Below are positions 29,169 to 37,933 of a stretch of 64,000 nt of DNA, piece by piece. Within the stretch, counting starts at the first letter, position 1. Each line of letters starts with the position of its first letter. This DNA is from Oscillospiraceae bacterium. GTDB lineage: Bacteria; Bacillota; Clostridia; Oscillospirales; Ruminococcaceae. The translations under genes and the position numbers were made by a program. The notes beneath the pieces were generated by a model, which saw only the letters and a list, made by a program, of their open reading frames with translations, searched no databases and was not told the origin of the DNA. The stretch is taken from the NCBI GenBank assembly GCA_021200775.1, contig JAJQGB010000009.1:129773-193772 (forward strand). Direction: 5' to 3'.

Positions 29169-29211
29169 ACGGTGTAAGCAAATGTTAGAGTGAACCATAA
29201 CTGTACACCGT
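29169..29211. promoter_or_regulatory. Inverted repeat in the PFOR leader
   Basis: ACGGTGTA at 29169-29176 and TACACCGT at 29204-29211 are perfect 8-base complements 27 bases apart, upstream of the PFOR Shine-Dalgarno. A possible minus-strand promoter has TAAAAT near 29217 and a weak TTTACT 17 bases further upstream. It could be a looped operator or an mRNA hairpin. Confidence 0.4.
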
Positions 29212-29299
29212 ATATTTTATCACAATCTCGGGAAATAGTAAAGAGGAAATTGAGAAAACACACAAGATTTTTTTGCGTTTTTTCTGAAAAATACTATGC

Positions 29300-29330
29300 A
29301 AAAAGCGCCCACAGTTGAAACTGTGAACGC
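29300..29330 (-). terminator. Terminator of the foldase gene
   Basis: On the minus strand GCGTTCACAGTT and AACTGTGGGCGC pair across a two-base C-containing loop and are followed by T5. It separates the foldase gene from the PFOR promoter. Confidence 0.82.
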
Positions 29331-29354
29331 TTTGATTCAGGCTATGATTCTATA

Positions 29355-30473
29355 TCAGTCCATACCAAGAGCTCTCTCGGCGGTGTAACGCTTGATGGAG
29401 TTCTCGTTGACCTCAACCTCATAGGTTGCGAGCTTCTCGTTGATGAGAGTGGTGTAATCCTCATCAAAGAGTGCTGCGAGATAGGAGTCTCTGTTGGCTT
29501 CATAGAGGTCGTCACGCTCTAAGATGTCGAGCCTTTCGACGAGATAGAAGCAGGTGTCGTCCTGGATGACAGTGTACTCACCGACGTTGCAGACGGTGAA
29601 GACGTAGTTGATGAACTTTTCGCTCGGAGAAGTGGCGTCGATGCTGTAGATGTACTCGTTGGCATACTCGTCGACTTCTTCATCTTCAACTTCTACCTCT
29701 TCGACTTCTTCTTCGGTTTCTTCGTCCTCGGACTCTTCAGCCTCAGCCGCCGCAAGAACTTCAGCATACTCGGCAATCAAATCGTCCATAGACTCGCCAG
29801 CTTCAGCTCTTTCGAGATAAGAGTTGGCAACTTCAAGCATTTCAGCCTTGTAGTCTTCGTCGATGGCGTCGTCAGCACTCTCGGAAAACTCGAAAGTGAT
29901 GTACTTGATTCTTGCGTAGTTGTCTTCGAGGTAATCCTTGATGTCGTCCTCAGTGGTGCCGTTAAGACCGCCAACCTCATAGTAGGCGTTGAAGACATCC
30001 TCTTCCATCATGGTGATTTCGGCAACCTTTCTTACGGTGTCTTCCGAAATACCAGCCGCTTCATAGGTCTCGCTGTAGGATTCCCATGTGTTGGCAACAG
30101 AGGTCTCGATGTTTGCAAGCTCAGTTTCTGTAAGCTCAAGTCCCAGCTCGTCGAAGAGCTTTGAAATAACGACATACTGCTTGCACATGTCAACCGCATA
30201 GTCGCTCATATAGTCGGACATAGACTGCCCGTTGATGGTTTCATCGAGCAGGGAATATCCGAACAAATAGTAATAGTAATAGGTCGAATCTTCTTCGGAA
30301 AGTTCGTAAACCCCCGCAGTATAGCCGGCACCCTGATAGTAGATGTACATACCGGCGTTGACGGTAACGTCGTCAACCTTGACTATCCATGAGGTGTCGC
30401 CGCATCCAGCCATGGAGAGTACGACCGCAAAAATCGTCAGAATGACGAGTGCTTTTCTTAACAACTTGTTCAT
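29355..30473 (-). CDS. SurA/PrsA-like extracytoplasmic foldase lipoprotein
   Basis: This 372-residue lipoprotein has a signal peptide ending in the lipobox MAGC (Cys24). A helical SurA/PrsA-like N-terminal chaperone region follows (KVDDVTVNAGMYIYY, LTETELANIETSVANTW). A very acidic insert (residues about 245-275) precedes a C-terminal segment (FINYVFTVCNVGEYTVIQ, FYLVERLDI) that replaces or degenerates the parvulin domain. It probably helps fold secreted proteins at the outer membrane face. Prolyl-isomerase activity is not assured. A TGGACA-17-TATACT promoter lies upstream. Confidence 0.72.
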   Translation of the reverse strand: MNKLLRKALVILTIFAVVLSMAGCGDTSWIVKVDDVTVNAGMYIYYQGAGYTAGVYELSEEDSTYYYYYLFGYSLLDETINGQSMSDYMSDYAVDMCKQYVVISKLFDELGLELTETELANIETSVANTWESYSETYEAAGISEDTVRKVAEITMMEEDVFNAYYEVGGLNGTTEDDIKDYLEDNYARIKYITFEFSESADDAIDEDYKAEMLEVANSYLERAEAGESMDDLIAEYAEVLAAAEAEESEDEETEEEVEEVEVEDEEVDEYANEYIYSIDATSPSEKFINYVFTVCNVGEYTVIQDDTCFYLVERLDILERDDLYEANRDSYLAALFDEDYTTLINEKLATYEVEVNENSIKRYTAERALGMD

Positions 30474-30526
30474 TTTAAAGATGTCCTTTCAGATGGGGAA
30501 TTCGGCGAAACGCCGCATACTGATAT

Positions 30527-30555
30527 AGTATACAACATTTTCTCCGATTTGTCCA
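30527..30555 (-). promoter_or_regulatory. Promoter of the foldase gene
   Basis: On the minus strand TGGACA (30555-30550) and TATACT (30532-30527) have a 17-base spacer. Confidence 0.6.
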
Positions 30556-30567
30556 TACTAAATTTAT

Positions 30568-31419
30568 TTATTCTGTCTCGGAAGTGTCGGAATCATCCGT
30601 AACGGAAACAGGTATGCCGTAGTTTTCGGCAGGAGCTTCACCATAGGTGGTGATGTAGGCTCTTTCGATGACTATGTCGGTGGCAGGCTGGTAGGTGTCA
30701 AGCACTTCAGTAGCCATTATGGTTTCGTAGACGTCCCAGCCGTCGTAGACCTGAGCGAAAATCGTGTACTTCTGGGTGAAGTTCGGGATTCCGCCGTACT
30801 CGGCATAAACCGAGCCCAACTCGTCGCCATAGCTTCTTCTAAGAGCCGATTCGTCCATATAGGCGTCGTCGATGTCGTTTATAAAGAAGAATGTCGAGCC
30901 TGCGCAGTTCTTCTGGAAGGGCCACATGCCGGTGGTTCCGACGAATGATGCCATCGAGCCTTTTATACTCCAGAGCTTGTCGGAAATTTCCGCTTCAAAA
31001 GCCGATTCGTCGGCGCCTTCGTTGTCGCCGTTCGGGTCGGCATCAGGAGTTCCTCCCAGAGCATAGGCGGAATCGACGACGGCACAGATGTAGGTTCCGT
31101 CATAGTATCCCGACTCGACAAGCCCCACGAAGTACTCATAGTATTCGGGAGTTTCTTCGGGGTACAGAACAGCAGAGATGTTTCCGATATTCGTTTCAAA
31201 GACCACAACCGGGTTGTCGTCCTCCGGCTCTTCAAGCTGGATGAAGTCGATTTCATCGGGAATCCCAAGCTGTCTTGCGCCGGCAAGCCAGATAAGAAGA
31301 ACGAACACCAGAATAACTATAATCGCAACCAGCGACACCCGGAAATACTTTCGGAACGCTGGGGAGTTCAGCGGATTTTTCTTCTTTGGGTTTTCGTAAT
31401 TATCGTAATCAGATGGCAT
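30568..31419 (-). CDS. Membrane-anchored cyclophilin-type peptidyl-prolyl isomerase
   Basis: The 283-residue protein has a cytoplasmic N-terminus rich in Asn/Lys and one membrane helix (residues about 32-52, VSLVAIIVILVFVLLIWLAG). An external cyclophilin domain follows from about residue 75 (VVFETNIGNISAVLYPEETP, GSTFFFIND, FTQKYTIFAQVYDGWDV). The usual RxxxxFMxQGG catalytic stretch is altered (TYICAVVDSAYALGG), so activity may be reduced. It neighbours the other foldase, suggesting a shared envelope-folding role. Confidence 0.83.
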   Translation of the reverse strand: MPSDYDNYENPKKKNPLNSPAFRKYFRVSLVAIIVILVFVLLIWLAGARQLGIPDEIDFIQLEEPEDDNPVVVFETNIGNISAVLYPEETPEYYEYFVGLVESGYYDGTYICAVVDSAYALGGTPDADPNGDNEGADESAFEAEISDKLWSIKGSMASFVGTTGMWPFQKNCAGSTFFFINDIDDAYMDESALRRSYGDELGSVYAEYGGIPNFTQKYTIFAQVYDGWDVYETIMATEVLDTYQPATDIVIERAYITTYGEAPAENYGIPVSVTDDSDTSETE

Positions 31420-31546
31420 TTATCTTTCCTTTCCATAAGGGCAAAATTCCAAGAATATTCTAATAGAAATATTACCCCGAAAGTGCCTTAAAGTCAAGTG
31501 CCGATGATAAATTTTCATCAAACTTTGCGATTATAATTTTTCGGTA

Positions 31547-32953
31547 TCAGATTTTCTTTACGACCATGCCCTGCCTTGTCTCTTCGACCGAATATCCCAT
31601 AGCCACTATTCTGGCACGAAGCTCGTCGGCAAGAGTAAAGTTCTTTTCTTTTCTAGCCGTCTTGCGCTGTTCCAGAAGCTCAGCCACTTCAGCCGGGAGC
31701 TCTTCATCTTCGCTTGCAGTCATTTTTTCGGCATGTTCTACCAGCCCGAGAGACAAAACTCTGTCAAAGTCTTTGATAAGCGCAAGCTTGGTGGCGTCGT
31801 TAGTGTCAGTCTTCAGAACGTCATAGAGTGCTGTAACTGCAAGGGAAGTGTTCAAATCGTTGTCCATAGCGTCGGTGAACGACTTTTTGAGGCTTGCAAA
31901 GGCGGTTTCGTCAACCTCGCCGGTGGCTTTTAAGAGAGTGGCGATTTTTTGGATGAGCTTTGTGTAAGCGGATGCGGCGTTATCTAAATTCGGATATGAG
32001 AAGACGAGAGCCTTGCGATAGTGCGACTGGAGGCAGTAGAATCTGTAAACAATCGGGTCGTAGCCCTTCTCTTCAAGGAGCGAAACCGTCAAAAATTCGC
32101 CTTTTGACTTCGACATCTTGCCGCCCTCAGTGTTCAGGTGCCTCACATGGAACCACTGCGGGCACCACGGATGCCCTAGATACGATTCCGACTGTGCAAT
32201 CTCGTTTGTATGGTGCGGGAAAGCGTTGTCGATTCCTCCGCAGTGGAGGTCGAGGTATTCGCCATTATTCTTCATGCTGATGCATGAGCACTCGATGTGC
32301 CAGCCGGGATATCCAACTCCCCAGGGCGAATCCCACTTTAATTCCTGGTCCTCAAACTTCGACTTTGTGAACCAGAGCGCAAAGTCAGTCTTGTTTCTCT
32401 TCGATAAATCCGCTTCAACTCCCTCACGTACTCCGACAGCCAGGTCTTCCTCATCGAAGTCGTTGAAAACATAGTATTTCTCTAACTTCGAGGTGTCGAA
32501 GTAGACGTTTCCGCCCGACAGATAAGCATAGCCCTTGTCGATAAGGACTCCGATAACCCGGATAAACTCGTCAATGCAGGATGTAGCCGGCACAACAGTG
32601 TCGGGGATTTTGATGTTGAGTTTAGAGCAGTCCTTGAAGAAGGCGTCGGTGTAGAACTTCGCTATCTCCATGACCGTCTTGTGCTCACGCTTAGCGCCTT
32701 TCAGCATCTTGTCGTCGCCGGTGTCGCCGTCGCTCGTAAGATGCCCGACGTCGGTGATGTTCATAACACGGTTGACCTTGTAGCCTGAGTAGGAAAGATA
32801 TTTCTCCAAAACATCTTCCATGATATAAGACCTCAGGTTTCCGATGTGCGCATAGTGATAGACGGTCGGTCCGCAGGTGTACATCTCAACCTTCCCGGGC
32901 TCGTGCGTCACAAATTCGTCTTTAGTTCTCGTGAGAGAGTTATACAGCTTCAT
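31547..32953 (-). CDS. cysS: Cysteinyl-tRNA synthetase
   Basis: CysS charges tRNA-Cys. The 468-residue class I synthetase has the zinc ligand region YTCGPTVYHYAHIGN with the HIGH-type motif (residues 36-39), the WHIECS zinc motif, and KMSKSKGEF near residue 275. It is 11 bases downstream of cysE on the same strand. Both are under the Cys T-box at 33645-33880, which couples cysteine synthesis and tRNA charging to uncharged tRNA-Cys. Confidence 0.96.
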   Translation of the reverse strand: MKLYNSLTRTKDEFVTHEPGKVEMYTCGPTVYHYAHIGNLRSYIMEDVLEKYLSYSGYKVNRVMNITDVGHLTSDGDTGDDKMLKGAKREHKTVMEIAKFYTDAFFKDCSKLNIKIPDTVVPATSCIDEFIRVIGVLIDKGYAYLSGGNVYFDTSKLEKYYVFNDFDEEDLAVGVREGVEADLSKRNKTDFALWFTKSKFEDQELKWDSPWGVGYPGWHIECSCISMKNNGEYLDLHCGGIDNAFPHHTNEIAQSESYLGHPWCPQWFHVRHLNTEGGKMSKSKGEFLTVSLLEEKGYDPIVYRFYCLQSHYRKALVFSYPNLDNAASAYTKLIQKIATLLKATGEVDETAFASLKKSFTDAMDNDLNTSLAVTALYDVLKTDTNDATKLALIKDFDRVLSLGLVEHAEKMTASEDEELPAEVAELLEQRKTARKEKNFTLADELRARIVAMGYSVEETRQGMVVKKI

Positions 32954-32964
32954 TTTAAAGTCTC

Positions 32965-33618
32965 CTATTTCTTTATTTCTTCGAGCTTCTGCTCAAGTTC
33001 GGTTATTCTTTCGTTCTGCTTCGCAAATTCCGCCGCAACAGGGTCGGGAATGTGAATCTGGTCTAAGTCCTGAGTGACTCTGACGCCGTTTCTTCTTGCA
33101 ATTCTTGCCGGTGCGCCGACAGCTGTGCAGTTGTCGGGGATTTCTGATAAAACAACCGCATTCGCCGCCACTTTAACATTGTCGCCGATTTTAAACGGTC
33201 CTAAAACTTTGGCGCCGCAACCGACCATGACGTTGTTGCCTAGTGTCGGGTGGCGCTTGCCCTTGCTTCTGCCGTTGCCGCCGAGAGTTACGCCCTGATA
33301 AAGAAGGCAATCGTCGCCGATTTCGGTAGTCTCACCGATAACGACTCCCGAGCCGTGGTCGATAACAAGCCTTTTCCCGATGGTTGCGCCCGGGTGAATT
33401 TCAATTCCTGTTAAGAATCTGGCAACCGTCGAAATCACCCTTGCCGAGAGATAGTACTTTTTTTGGTGAAGGGCATGTGCGACACGGTAAGCCGCAATTG
33501 CGTGAAGACCGGATGATGTGAGAAGAATCTCAACCGTGTTCCTTGCCGCAGGGTCCCTGTCCTTTATTGCCTGAACGTCCTCCGATAAAGCTTTTAAGAT
33601 ATAGTGCAATGTAATCAC
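32965..33618 (-). CDS. cysE: Serine O-acetyltransferase
   Basis: This enzyme makes O-acetylserine, the precursor of cysteine. The 217-residue protein has the hexapeptide-repeat left-handed helix (residues about 65-170) with DHGSGVVIGETTEIGDD and VTLGGNGRSKGKRHPTLGNNV, typical of short EpsC/CysE enzymes. The C-terminal 30 residues are a charged helix that may bind cysteine synthase. It is the first gene after the Cys T-box. Confidence 0.94.
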   Translation of the reverse strand: MITLHYILKALSEDVQAIKDRDPAARNTVEILLTSSGLHAIAAYRVAHALHQKKYYLSARVISTVARFLTGIEIHPGATIGKRLVIDHGSGVVIGETTEIGDDCLLYQGVTLGGNGRSKGKRHPTLGNNVMVGCGAKVLGPFKIGDNVKVAANAVVLSEIPDNCTAVGAPARIARRNGVRVTQDLDQIHIPDPVAAEFAKQNERITELEQKLEEIKK

Positions 33619-33644
33619 TCCATAGATTTATTTTTTGGGAAACA

Positions 33645-33880
33645 AAAACCGCCTGCCGAATAGCATAACGCTAAACGGGAGGCGGTAATAATCGCGGTTC
33701 CACTCCGATTTGTAACTCAGTTGCTTTAACGCAGCAATGCGTGGGAACATACTCAATTTCCGTTCCCAAGCTCACGGATGCACTTCACAAAATCTTCCCG
33801 GGAGACTTTCCACCGCTGTCTCTTCTCTTTACGGGTTCGATTATGCTACTCTTTCCGCTCAACGCTTTTTTCATTTATCC
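33645..33880 (-). promoter_or_regulatory. T-box leader, cysteine specific
   Basis: Read on the minus strand, the leader has a stem I ending in GAAG-TGC-ATCCGTGAGC. TGC (33782-33780) is a Cys codon followed by the conserved A. The T-box core TGGAACCGCG is at 33702-33693. A terminator of ACCGCCT/AGGCGGT arms with T5 ends the leader. Uncharged tRNA-Cys would pair with the specifier and the T-box bulge, favouring the antiterminator and turning on cysE-cysS. Confidence 0.93.
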
Positions 33881-33885
33881 TATGC

Positions 33886-33914
33886 AGTATATCACGAAAT
33901 GGTGACGATTGCAA
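33886..33914 (-). promoter_or_regulatory. Promoter of the T-box cysE-cysS operon
   Basis: On the minus strand TTGCAA (33914-33909) and TATACT (33891-33886) have a 17-base spacer. It starts only 16 bases after the upp stop codon. Confidence 0.72.
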
Positions 33915-33929
33915 GCTTTTTCTCAAAAT

Positions 33930-34559
33930 TTACTTGGTGCCGAAGATTCTGTCGCCAGCGTCTCCAAGACCGGGAACGATATAGCAGTTCTCGTTGAGCT
34001 TTTCGTCAAGGTTTCCGCAGTAGATTTCAACGTCCGGATGAGCCTCCGAAAGAGCCTTCAAGCCCTCGGGAGCGGCGATGATGGACATGAACTTGATGTT
34101 TTTGCCGCCACGTTCCTTGATAAGATTGATAGCGTCGACAGCCGAACCGCCGGTTGCGAGCATCGGGTCGAGTACGATAATGGTTCTGTCGCCGATATTG
34201 TCAGGGAGCTTGCAGTAGTATTCATGGGGAATGTGGGTAACTTCATCTCTGTACATTCCGATGTGTCCTACCTTTGCAGAAGGAACAAGCGCCAGAATTC
34301 CGCTTACCATTCCGAGACCTGCTCTCAAAATAGGAACGACAGCAAGCTTCTTGCCCGAAACAACGGGAGCCATAGTCTTGCAGATAGGAGTTTCAACCTC
34401 AATCTCTTCGAGCGGCAAATCTCTCAATGCCTCATAACCCATGAGCATTGCGATTTCCTCAATGAGAGTTCTGAAATCCTTTGTGCCGGTGGACTTGTCC
34501 CGAAGAAGGGTAATCTTGTGCTTGATAAGTGGATGGTCGAAAATAGTTATATTTGCCAT
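33930..34559 (-). CDS. upp: Uracil phosphoribosyltransferase
   Basis: Upp salvages uracil by making UMP from PRPP. The 209-residue protein has the PRPP-binding loop [12 protein letters not shown] near residue 130, the LRAGLGM motif near residue 79 and a C-terminal [13 protein letters not shown] that binds uracil. The ATG at 34559 has GGAGGAGA upstream; the frame stays open for 25 further codons without a ribosome site. The N-terminus [15 protein letters not shown] matches the family. Confidence 0.96.
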   Translation of the reverse strand: MANITIFDHPLIKHKITLLRDKSTGTKDFRTLIEEIAMLMGYEALRDLPLEEIEVETPICKTMAPVVSGKKLAVVPILRAGLGMVSGILALVPSAKVGHIGMYRDEVTHIPHEYYCKLPDNIGDRTIIVLDPMLATGGSAVDAINLIKERGGKNIKFMSIIAAPEGLKALSEAHPDVEIYCGNLDEKLNENCYIVPGLGDAGDRIFGTK

Positions 34560-34642
34560 GGTATCTCTCCTCCATGAGTATTTTTCAAAGCTATTGTAGC
34601 ACTTTTTTTCTGAAAAGACAATACCGCTGGGCAAAAATATCG

Positions 34643-34671
34643 TTGAAAAGTGGGGAAGTTTATGCTACAAT
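34643..34671 (+). promoter_or_regulatory. Promoter of the metallophosphoesterase gene
   Basis: TTGAAA at 34643-34648 and TACAAT at 34666-34671 have a 17-base spacer, about 30 bases before the ATG. Confidence 0.68.
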
Positions 34672-34701
34672 CGTCTTAATACAAATTGACAGGAGATAAA
34701 T

Positions 34702-35520
34702 ATGCGCCGTTCAAAAATCATGCTTGCCTTGTCCGCTGTGACTGTTCCGGCGGCAACTGCTTATTTTTTATATGAGAACAACCACCTGACCGTCTCGAAC
34801 TACGTTTATAAGAGCAAAAAAGTCCCCGAGAGCTTCGATGGCTTCAGGATAGTGCACATTTCCGACCTTCACAACAAGTCTTTCGGCAAGGATAATACGA
34901 GACTTCTTGAACTGATAGAAGCCCAGAGTCCCGATATAATCGTGATTTCGGGGGATTTGGTCGACTCCAGGCATACAAATAAGGAGGTCGCACTCGATTT
35001 CCTCAGATTTTCGAGCAAAATCGCCCCGACCTTCTATACAACCGGCAACCACGAAGGAAGATTTCCGGAAAATGAGATGGCGGAGTTTCTCAGTGACGCC
35101 GAAGAAACCGGTGCGGTTGTGCTCACTCGTGATACCGTAACCCTCACAATCGGCGACGAGAAGATTTATCTCTGCGGACTCGCCGACGGTCTCAGATGCC
35201 GTAAGAATCTTAAAAATCTTATGAAGGGCACCGACGATGCTCTGACGCTTCTTATATCCCACCGTCCACAATATGGCGAGTTATACGCCGAATACGGCGC
35301 CGACCTCACGTTCTCCGGTCACGCTCACGGCGGACAGATGCGGCTCGGAAGGCTAGGAAGTGTCATTGCTCCCGACCAGGGCTTCTTCCCGAAGTACTCG
35401 GAAGGCATCCACTATTTCGGCACCAGCGCCACGGTAATCAGCCGAGGACTAGGCAATAGCTTCATCCCAACTAGAATCAATAATCCACCGGAAGTGGTGG
35501 TAGTGGAGCTGAAGAGGTAA
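34702..35520 (+). CDS. Membrane-anchored metallophosphoesterase
   Basis: This is a calcineurin-type phosphoesterase of 272 residues. An N-terminal hydrophobic segment (residues about 6-23) anchors it. The metal-binding motifs are in order: HISDLHN (Asp55, His57), SGDLVDS (Gly84-Asp85), TGNHE, SHRP and SGHAHGGQ. This is the YkuE-like group, some of which act on UDP-sugars or lipid intermediates. The substrate is unknown here. The TAA stop lies inside the left end of a dispersed repeat. Confidence 0.87.
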   Translation: MRRSKIMLALSAVTVPAATAYFLYENNHLTVSNYVYKSKKVPESFDGFRIVHISDLHNKSFGKDNTRLLELIEAQSPDIIVISGDLVDSRHTNKEVALDFLRFSSKIAPTFYTTGNHEGRFPENEMAEFLSDAEETGAVVLTRDTVTLTIGDEKIYLCGLADGLRCRKNLKNLMKGTDDALTLLISHRPQYGELYAEYGADLTFSGHAHGGQMRLGRLGSVIAPDQGFFPKYSEGIHYFGTSATVISRGLGNSFIPTRINNPPEVVVVELKR

Positions 35521-35682
35521 ACCCCTCAGTCAGCCGCTTCGCGCCTGCCAGCGGCTTGCCGAAGGCAAGTGTCCCCTTCTCAGGGGAGCCTTTTCGTATC
35601 CTGCACAAATTTCTGATAGAATAAAAAAAGCCTCCCCTGAAAGGGGAGGGGAAACCATGCGAAGCATGGTGGAGGGGTTACC
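35516..35682. repeat. Dispersed CTCCCCT/AGGGGAG element, copy 2, overlapping two stop codons
   Basis: The left end GGTAAACCCCTC (35516-35527) contains the TAA stop of the metallophosphoesterase. The right end GAGGGGTTACC (35672-35682) contains the TTA that is the stop of the converging M23 gene. Inside are a GGGG/CCCC hairpin followed by TTTT near 35572-35595 and the mirror unit CTCCCCTGAAAGGGGAG near 35632-35649. The element therefore provides both stop codons and both terminators. Confidence 0.82.
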
Positions 35683-37414
35683 AATTCCTTACCTCATGAT
35701 TGCTGTATCCACCCAGTACATAAATCGGGTTGAAGCGGTCGTCGTCGTAGCGCATCTCGAAGTGCAAGTGGTTGCCGGAGGCGGAGCCGGTCATGCCGAC
35801 GTGCCCGATGACATCGCCTTTTTCGACAACGTCGCCTTCGCTAACATCAATCGACGAGAGATGCCCATAATAGGCTTCATAGCCGTAGCCGCAGTCGATT
35901 ATAACCAGCTTTCCGTATGCGCCATAGGTGCTTGCAAATGTGACGGTTCCCGAGCAGGCGGCATAGACGTCTGTGCCGTAATCGGCGGCAATGTCTATAG
36001 CCTTATGGCTTGAAGAGTCCCATGAGCGCCAGCCATAAATCGAGCTGACATATCCTCCCGTTCCTCCGACGGGCCAGCAGAAGGTTCCCAGAAGGTCGAT
36101 GATGCTTGTGTCGTCAATAGTCGTGTTCTCGGCGGTGCCGACCTGGAAGATTCTTGGAACCATCTCGATGATGGTGTAGCTTGCAGTGATGGTTCTGTCC
36201 GTTTCAACGCCGTTCGTCTCGGTGACGAGGGCAGTGACATTCTCGTATCCATCCGAGCCGGACTGTTTGAGAATTTCGTTATATTCCTCCATCGAGCTGT
36301 CATAGATATATCTCGTCTCACGCTCGACAACCTGGTTGTAGACCTCGTAGTGTGTTGTGACTACCGAGAGATTCGGCTCGGTGTAGTGGTATGTGACGAT
36401 GTCCCCGACGCCTATTCCGTCTGACAGCGACGGGTTTTCGTCAAGAAGGTCTGAAGTGGAATATCCCAGAGTGTTTGCAATGGAAGCAAGAGTGTCGTCA
36501 TCCTCAACGATGTAGTAAGCCTCGACGGTGACGCTTCCGTTGATGTATGCGACTGCAATGTCCGACAGAGTCAGATTGTCTTCGATATACCGTCCCTCAA
36601 CGATTTCGACGTCGTCGACAAACTCGGTCGAAACCGCATTTGCGGTGTAATACTCGGCGAGCTTCGCTTCAAGAGCTGACTTGATTTTCAGCATTTCCTC
36701 TTCGTTGTAAACGCCGACAAGTGTGTCGTTTATGTAGAAGCCGTATGCGTCCACAACGTTGACATCCGCAGATTCGAGCATCAGCTCCGAAAGGCTGTCA
36801 ATGTCGACGGTGTCGTCGTCATCGCTTGCGACTTTTATCGTAAATGTGGGAGTAGAAATGACCGCATCGTCGGATGAGGTGTAGGTAATCTTGTCCTGAA
36901 CGAGAGCCTGAGCCTCGCTGTAGTCCGCTTCGCTCGAAATCACTCCCAGGTCGTTGCCGTTATACTCGACAGAAACCGAATAGGTGATTGAGCTTGCATA
37001 CCTGACGAGTGTTATGAAAAATGCAATGCAGACAACCGGTGCGGCATAGTTGAAAAGCGACACAAGCGCTCTTCCGAGCCATCTGAAGAAGACTCCGATT
37101 GAAGTGAAGACAACCGAAGCGGCGTGCTTCCAGCTGATTCTCTTCGCCTTGCGGAACTGGATTTTTGTATGGGAAAGCCGACCGAATGCGTGCGCAAACG
37201 GAGTTAAAATGAAGCACCATATATCATAAAGCGGCTGTTTGAACTTCCTTGAAAGCCAACCGCCAATTCTCTTGAATAGTCTCGATAAGACTCTTCCGAG
37301 CAGTCCGAAAACGGCAGTAAGTATTCTCTTTATAATATCTGCCACTGTGCGACCGACAAACTGCAAAAAGTTGAATATCGCCCACAGCCCAGCCCGGATA
37401 TGTGCTAGAAACAT
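35678..37414 (-). CDS. Cell-wall M23 metallopeptidase with LysM and G5 domains
   Basis: This is a peptidoglycan endopeptidase of 578 residues. An N-terminal amphipathic and membrane region (to about residue 150) anchors it. A central region of about 150 residues precedes a LysM (AYYIVEDDDTLASIANTLG, near residue 305) and a G5-like domain (VERETRYIYDSSMEEYNEI to IIEMVP). The C-terminal M23 domain has SHKAIDIAAD, HxH-type GNHLHFEMR, and YGHLSSIDV metal and substrate motifs. It is read from a TTGATT-16-TATAAT promoter, and its stop lies in a dispersed repeat. Confidence 0.92.
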   Translation of the reverse strand: MFLAHIRAGLWAIFNFLQFVGRTVADIIKRILTAVFGLLGRVLSRLFKRIGGWLSRKFKQPLYDIWCFILTPFAHAFGRLSHTKIQFRKAKRISWKHAASVVFTSIGVFFRWLGRALVSLFNYAAPVVCIAFFITLVRYASSITYSVSVEYNGNDLGVISSEADYSEAQALVQDKITYTSSDDAVISTPTFTIKVASDDDDTVDIDSLSELMLESADVNVVDAYGFYINDTLVGVYNEEEMLKIKSALEAKLAEYYTANAVSTEFVDDVEIVEGRYIEDNLTLSDIAVAYINGSVTVEAYYIVEDDDTLASIANTLGYSTSDLLDENPSLSDGIGVGDIVTYHYTEPNLSVVTTHYEVYNQVVERETRYIYDSSMEEYNEILKQSGSDGYENVTALVTETNGVETDRTITASYTIIEMVPRIFQVGTAENTTIDDTSIIDLLGTFCWPVGGTGGYVSSIYGWRSWDSSSHKAIDIAADYGTDVYAACSGTVTFASTYGAYGKLVIIDCGYGYEAYYGHLSSIDVSEGDVVEKGDVIGHVGMTGSASGNHLHFEMRYDDDRFNPIYVLGGYSNHEVRNW

Positions 37415-37463
37415 GGCTCCTCCTTTCCGAATAGTTACAAAAGGGTTACAAACTTGCTATTCT

Positions 37464-37491
37464 ATTATACCAAAGAAGCTGAAAAAATCAA
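37464..37491 (-). promoter_or_regulatory. Promoter of the M23 peptidase gene
   Basis: On the minus strand TTGATT (37491-37486) and TATAAT (37469-37464) have a 16-base spacer. Confidence 0.65.
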
Positions 37492-37549
37492 CCGTAAAAT
37501 CTTGGAGATACCGTGAAAGCGGGATTTTTTGTGGAAGTTGCACAACGCA

Positions 37550-37599
37550 AAAAGCCTCCCCTGAAAGGGGAGGTGGCACGAAGTGCCGGAGGGGTTTCC
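37550..37599. repeat. Half of a dispersed CTCCCCT/AGGGGAG element, copy 3
   Basis: Only one unit is present: CCTCCCCTGAAAGGGGAGG, then a GGCAC/GTGCC palindrome and the terminus GAGGGGTTTCC ending at 37599. It stops four bases before the TAA of the small minus-strand gene and would terminate that gene. Confidence 0.75.
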
Positions 37600-37602
37600 G
37601 AT

Positions 37603-37737
37603 TTAGTCGGACACATCAAAATACTTATGAGTTCCCAAGCTCAGCGCTTCCGCTGTAAGCTTGACGATTCCCAAAATGCAGGTCAGTGCCGAGAGAATCA
37701 CGAGGACTCTCAATACGTTTTCTCTATTTTTATTCAT
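37603..37737 (-). CDS. Small single-pass membrane protein, 44 residues
   Basis: AAAGGAG lies eight bases before the ATG at 37737. The peptide MNKNRENVLRVLVILSALTC continues into a hydrophobic helix and ends HKYFDVSD. Its length, good ribosome site, single helix with a positive-inside N-terminus, and a repeat-borne terminator directly after the stop argue that it is real. I do not recognise a family. It has no partner gene on the same strand; a weak TATACT box (near 37805) could drive it. Confidence 0.6.
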   Translation of the reverse strand: MNKNRENVLRVLVILSALTCILGIVKLTAEALSLGTHKYFDVSD

Positions 37738-37852
37738 GCCGAATACTCCTTTCACAAATCAACAATCCGTCTGCCATCGACGCCGGATTCATGCTACTGT
37801 CTAAAGTATATCACAAGTCGCAATCTTTTCATAGTCCTTTTTGCAATTTTTC

Positions 37853-37881
37853 TTGATTTTTTTGTACGACGCTATTATAAT
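37853..37881 (+). promoter_or_regulatory. Promoter of the flippase gene
   Basis: TTGATT at 37853-37858 and TATAAT at 37876-37881 have a 17-base spacer. Confidence 0.75.
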
Positions 37882-37933
37882 AGAGTTATTGTTTCTACCG
37901 GGAATGTGACTTTGAGAGAAAGGCGGTAAACTT

